This document shows, in pieces, positions 5,182 through 5,548 of a stretch of 5,548 nucleotides of DNA (the stretch's first letter is position 1; the number at the start of each line of letters is the position of its first letter). The notes beneath the pieces are model-generated. The model did no database searches. It was not told where the DNA came from and saw only the letters and a list, made by a program, of their open reading frames with translations. Made by a program: the position numbers and the translations under genes. The stretch is from Acidobacteriaceae bacterium (GTDB lineage Bacteria > Acidobacteriota > Terriglobia > Terriglobales > Acidobacteriaceae), in NCBI GenBank assembly GCA_003165095.1, contig PLSH01000183.1, forward strand, positions 4,304 through 9,851. The letters run 5' to 3'.

Positions 5182-5548
5182 ATGACGGCTTTCATGCACA
5201 GCAGGTTGGCAATCGTGGCAACGATGGCAGCGGTTCTGGCAATCCAGGCAGCAGCCCAGGGCGTGGTGAACAGCGCTCCCGCGACCGCCCCGAAACGGGT
5301 GATCGTGGTCAGCCTTGAAGACCACAAACTTGCGCTGGTCGAAGACGGTCGGGTCAAGAAAGTCTATTCCGTTGCGGTTGGCAAGCCTTCAACACCCAGC
5401 CCTGTCGGCACCTATACCATCGCCCGCCGCGCCATGAACCCAACCTACTCCCACGACGGCCGCATCGTCCCTCCGGGACCTGGCAACCCGGTGGGAACCC
5501 GCTGGATGGGGCTCAGCATTCCCGGCTACGGCATCCACGGAACCAACG
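5182..5548 (+). CDS. Exported L,D-transpeptidase (YkuD domain), N-terminal part
   Basis: L,D-transpeptidases make 3-3 cross-links in peptidoglycan or attach proteins to it, outside the cytoplasmic membrane. Seen: from the ATG at 5182 the frame is open for 122 codons to the right edge. It begins with a Sec-type signal peptide: a basic and hydrophobic stretch at about 8-22, with an AAA at 23-25 as a possible cleavage site. A short linker follows, then the YkuD domain from about residue 39: RVIVVSLEDHKLALVEDG (39-56), VGKPSTPSPVGTYTI (66-80), and MGLSIPGYGIHGTN (109-122), whose IHG is the conserved block before the catalytic region. The HGC(I/V)R active-site motif would lie beyond the window and cannot be checked. 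A GGGGGA ends 4 bases before the ATG. An in-frame ATG at 5194 is a possible alternative start. No substrate-binding LysM or SPOR domain precedes the catalytic domain. Confidence 0.88.
   Translation, partial: MTAFMHSRLAIVATMAAVLAIQAAAQGVVNSAPATAPKRVIVVSLEDHKLALVEDGRVKKVYSVAVGKPSTPSPVGTYTIARRAMNPTYSHDGRIVPPGPGNPVGTRWMGLSIPGYGIHGTN

Overview
This is a GC-rich bacterial chromosomal window with short intergenic gaps and ordinary housekeeping and catabolic genes. Gene content and protein style suggest an Acidobacteriota-like soil bacterium (Terriglobia would fit). That placement is a guess, because there is no rRNA or other marker in the window. Two genes run off the edges. I see no mobile element, CRISPR array, tRNA or rRNA.

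Layout from left to right: (1) the 5' end of tsaD (minus strand, 1-171), for the t6A37 tRNA modification enzyme; (2) a short divergent spacer, then a CCA-adding tRNA nucleotidyltransferase (plus, 251-1663); (3) an acyl-CoA dehydrogenase of the short/branched-chain type (minus, 1660-2817), meeting the CCA gene tail to tail with interlocked stop codons; (4) a 106-bp divergent control region; (5) an HSD10-type short-chain dehydrogenase (plus, 2924-3691) and, 24 bp later, a thiolase (plus, 3716-4903); (6) a 278-bp non-coding stretch with several small repeats; (7) the 5' end of an exported L,D-transpeptidase (YkuD domain), cut by the right edge.

The most coherent unit is the divergent trio in the middle. 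The acyl-CoA dehydrogenase resembles ACADSB (2-methylbutyryl-CoA dehydrogenase), the SDR resembles HSD17B10 (2-methyl-3-hydroxybutyryl-CoA dehydrogenase), and the thiolase belongs to the AtoB/ACAT1 family. Together they could perform three of the four beta-oxidation steps of isoleucine breakdown (2-methylbutyryl-CoA to acetyl-CoA plus propionyl-CoA). The enoyl-CoA hydratase is not in the window. The shared spacer holds a -10-like element readable on both strands and an operator-like inverted repeat, so a common switch for both arms is plausible but unproven.

I found no convincing undescribed system. The points most worth a second look are the symmetric divergent promoter region and its inverted repeat, the nested inverted repeat at 5037-5073, the direct repeat beside it, and the overlapping convergent stops.
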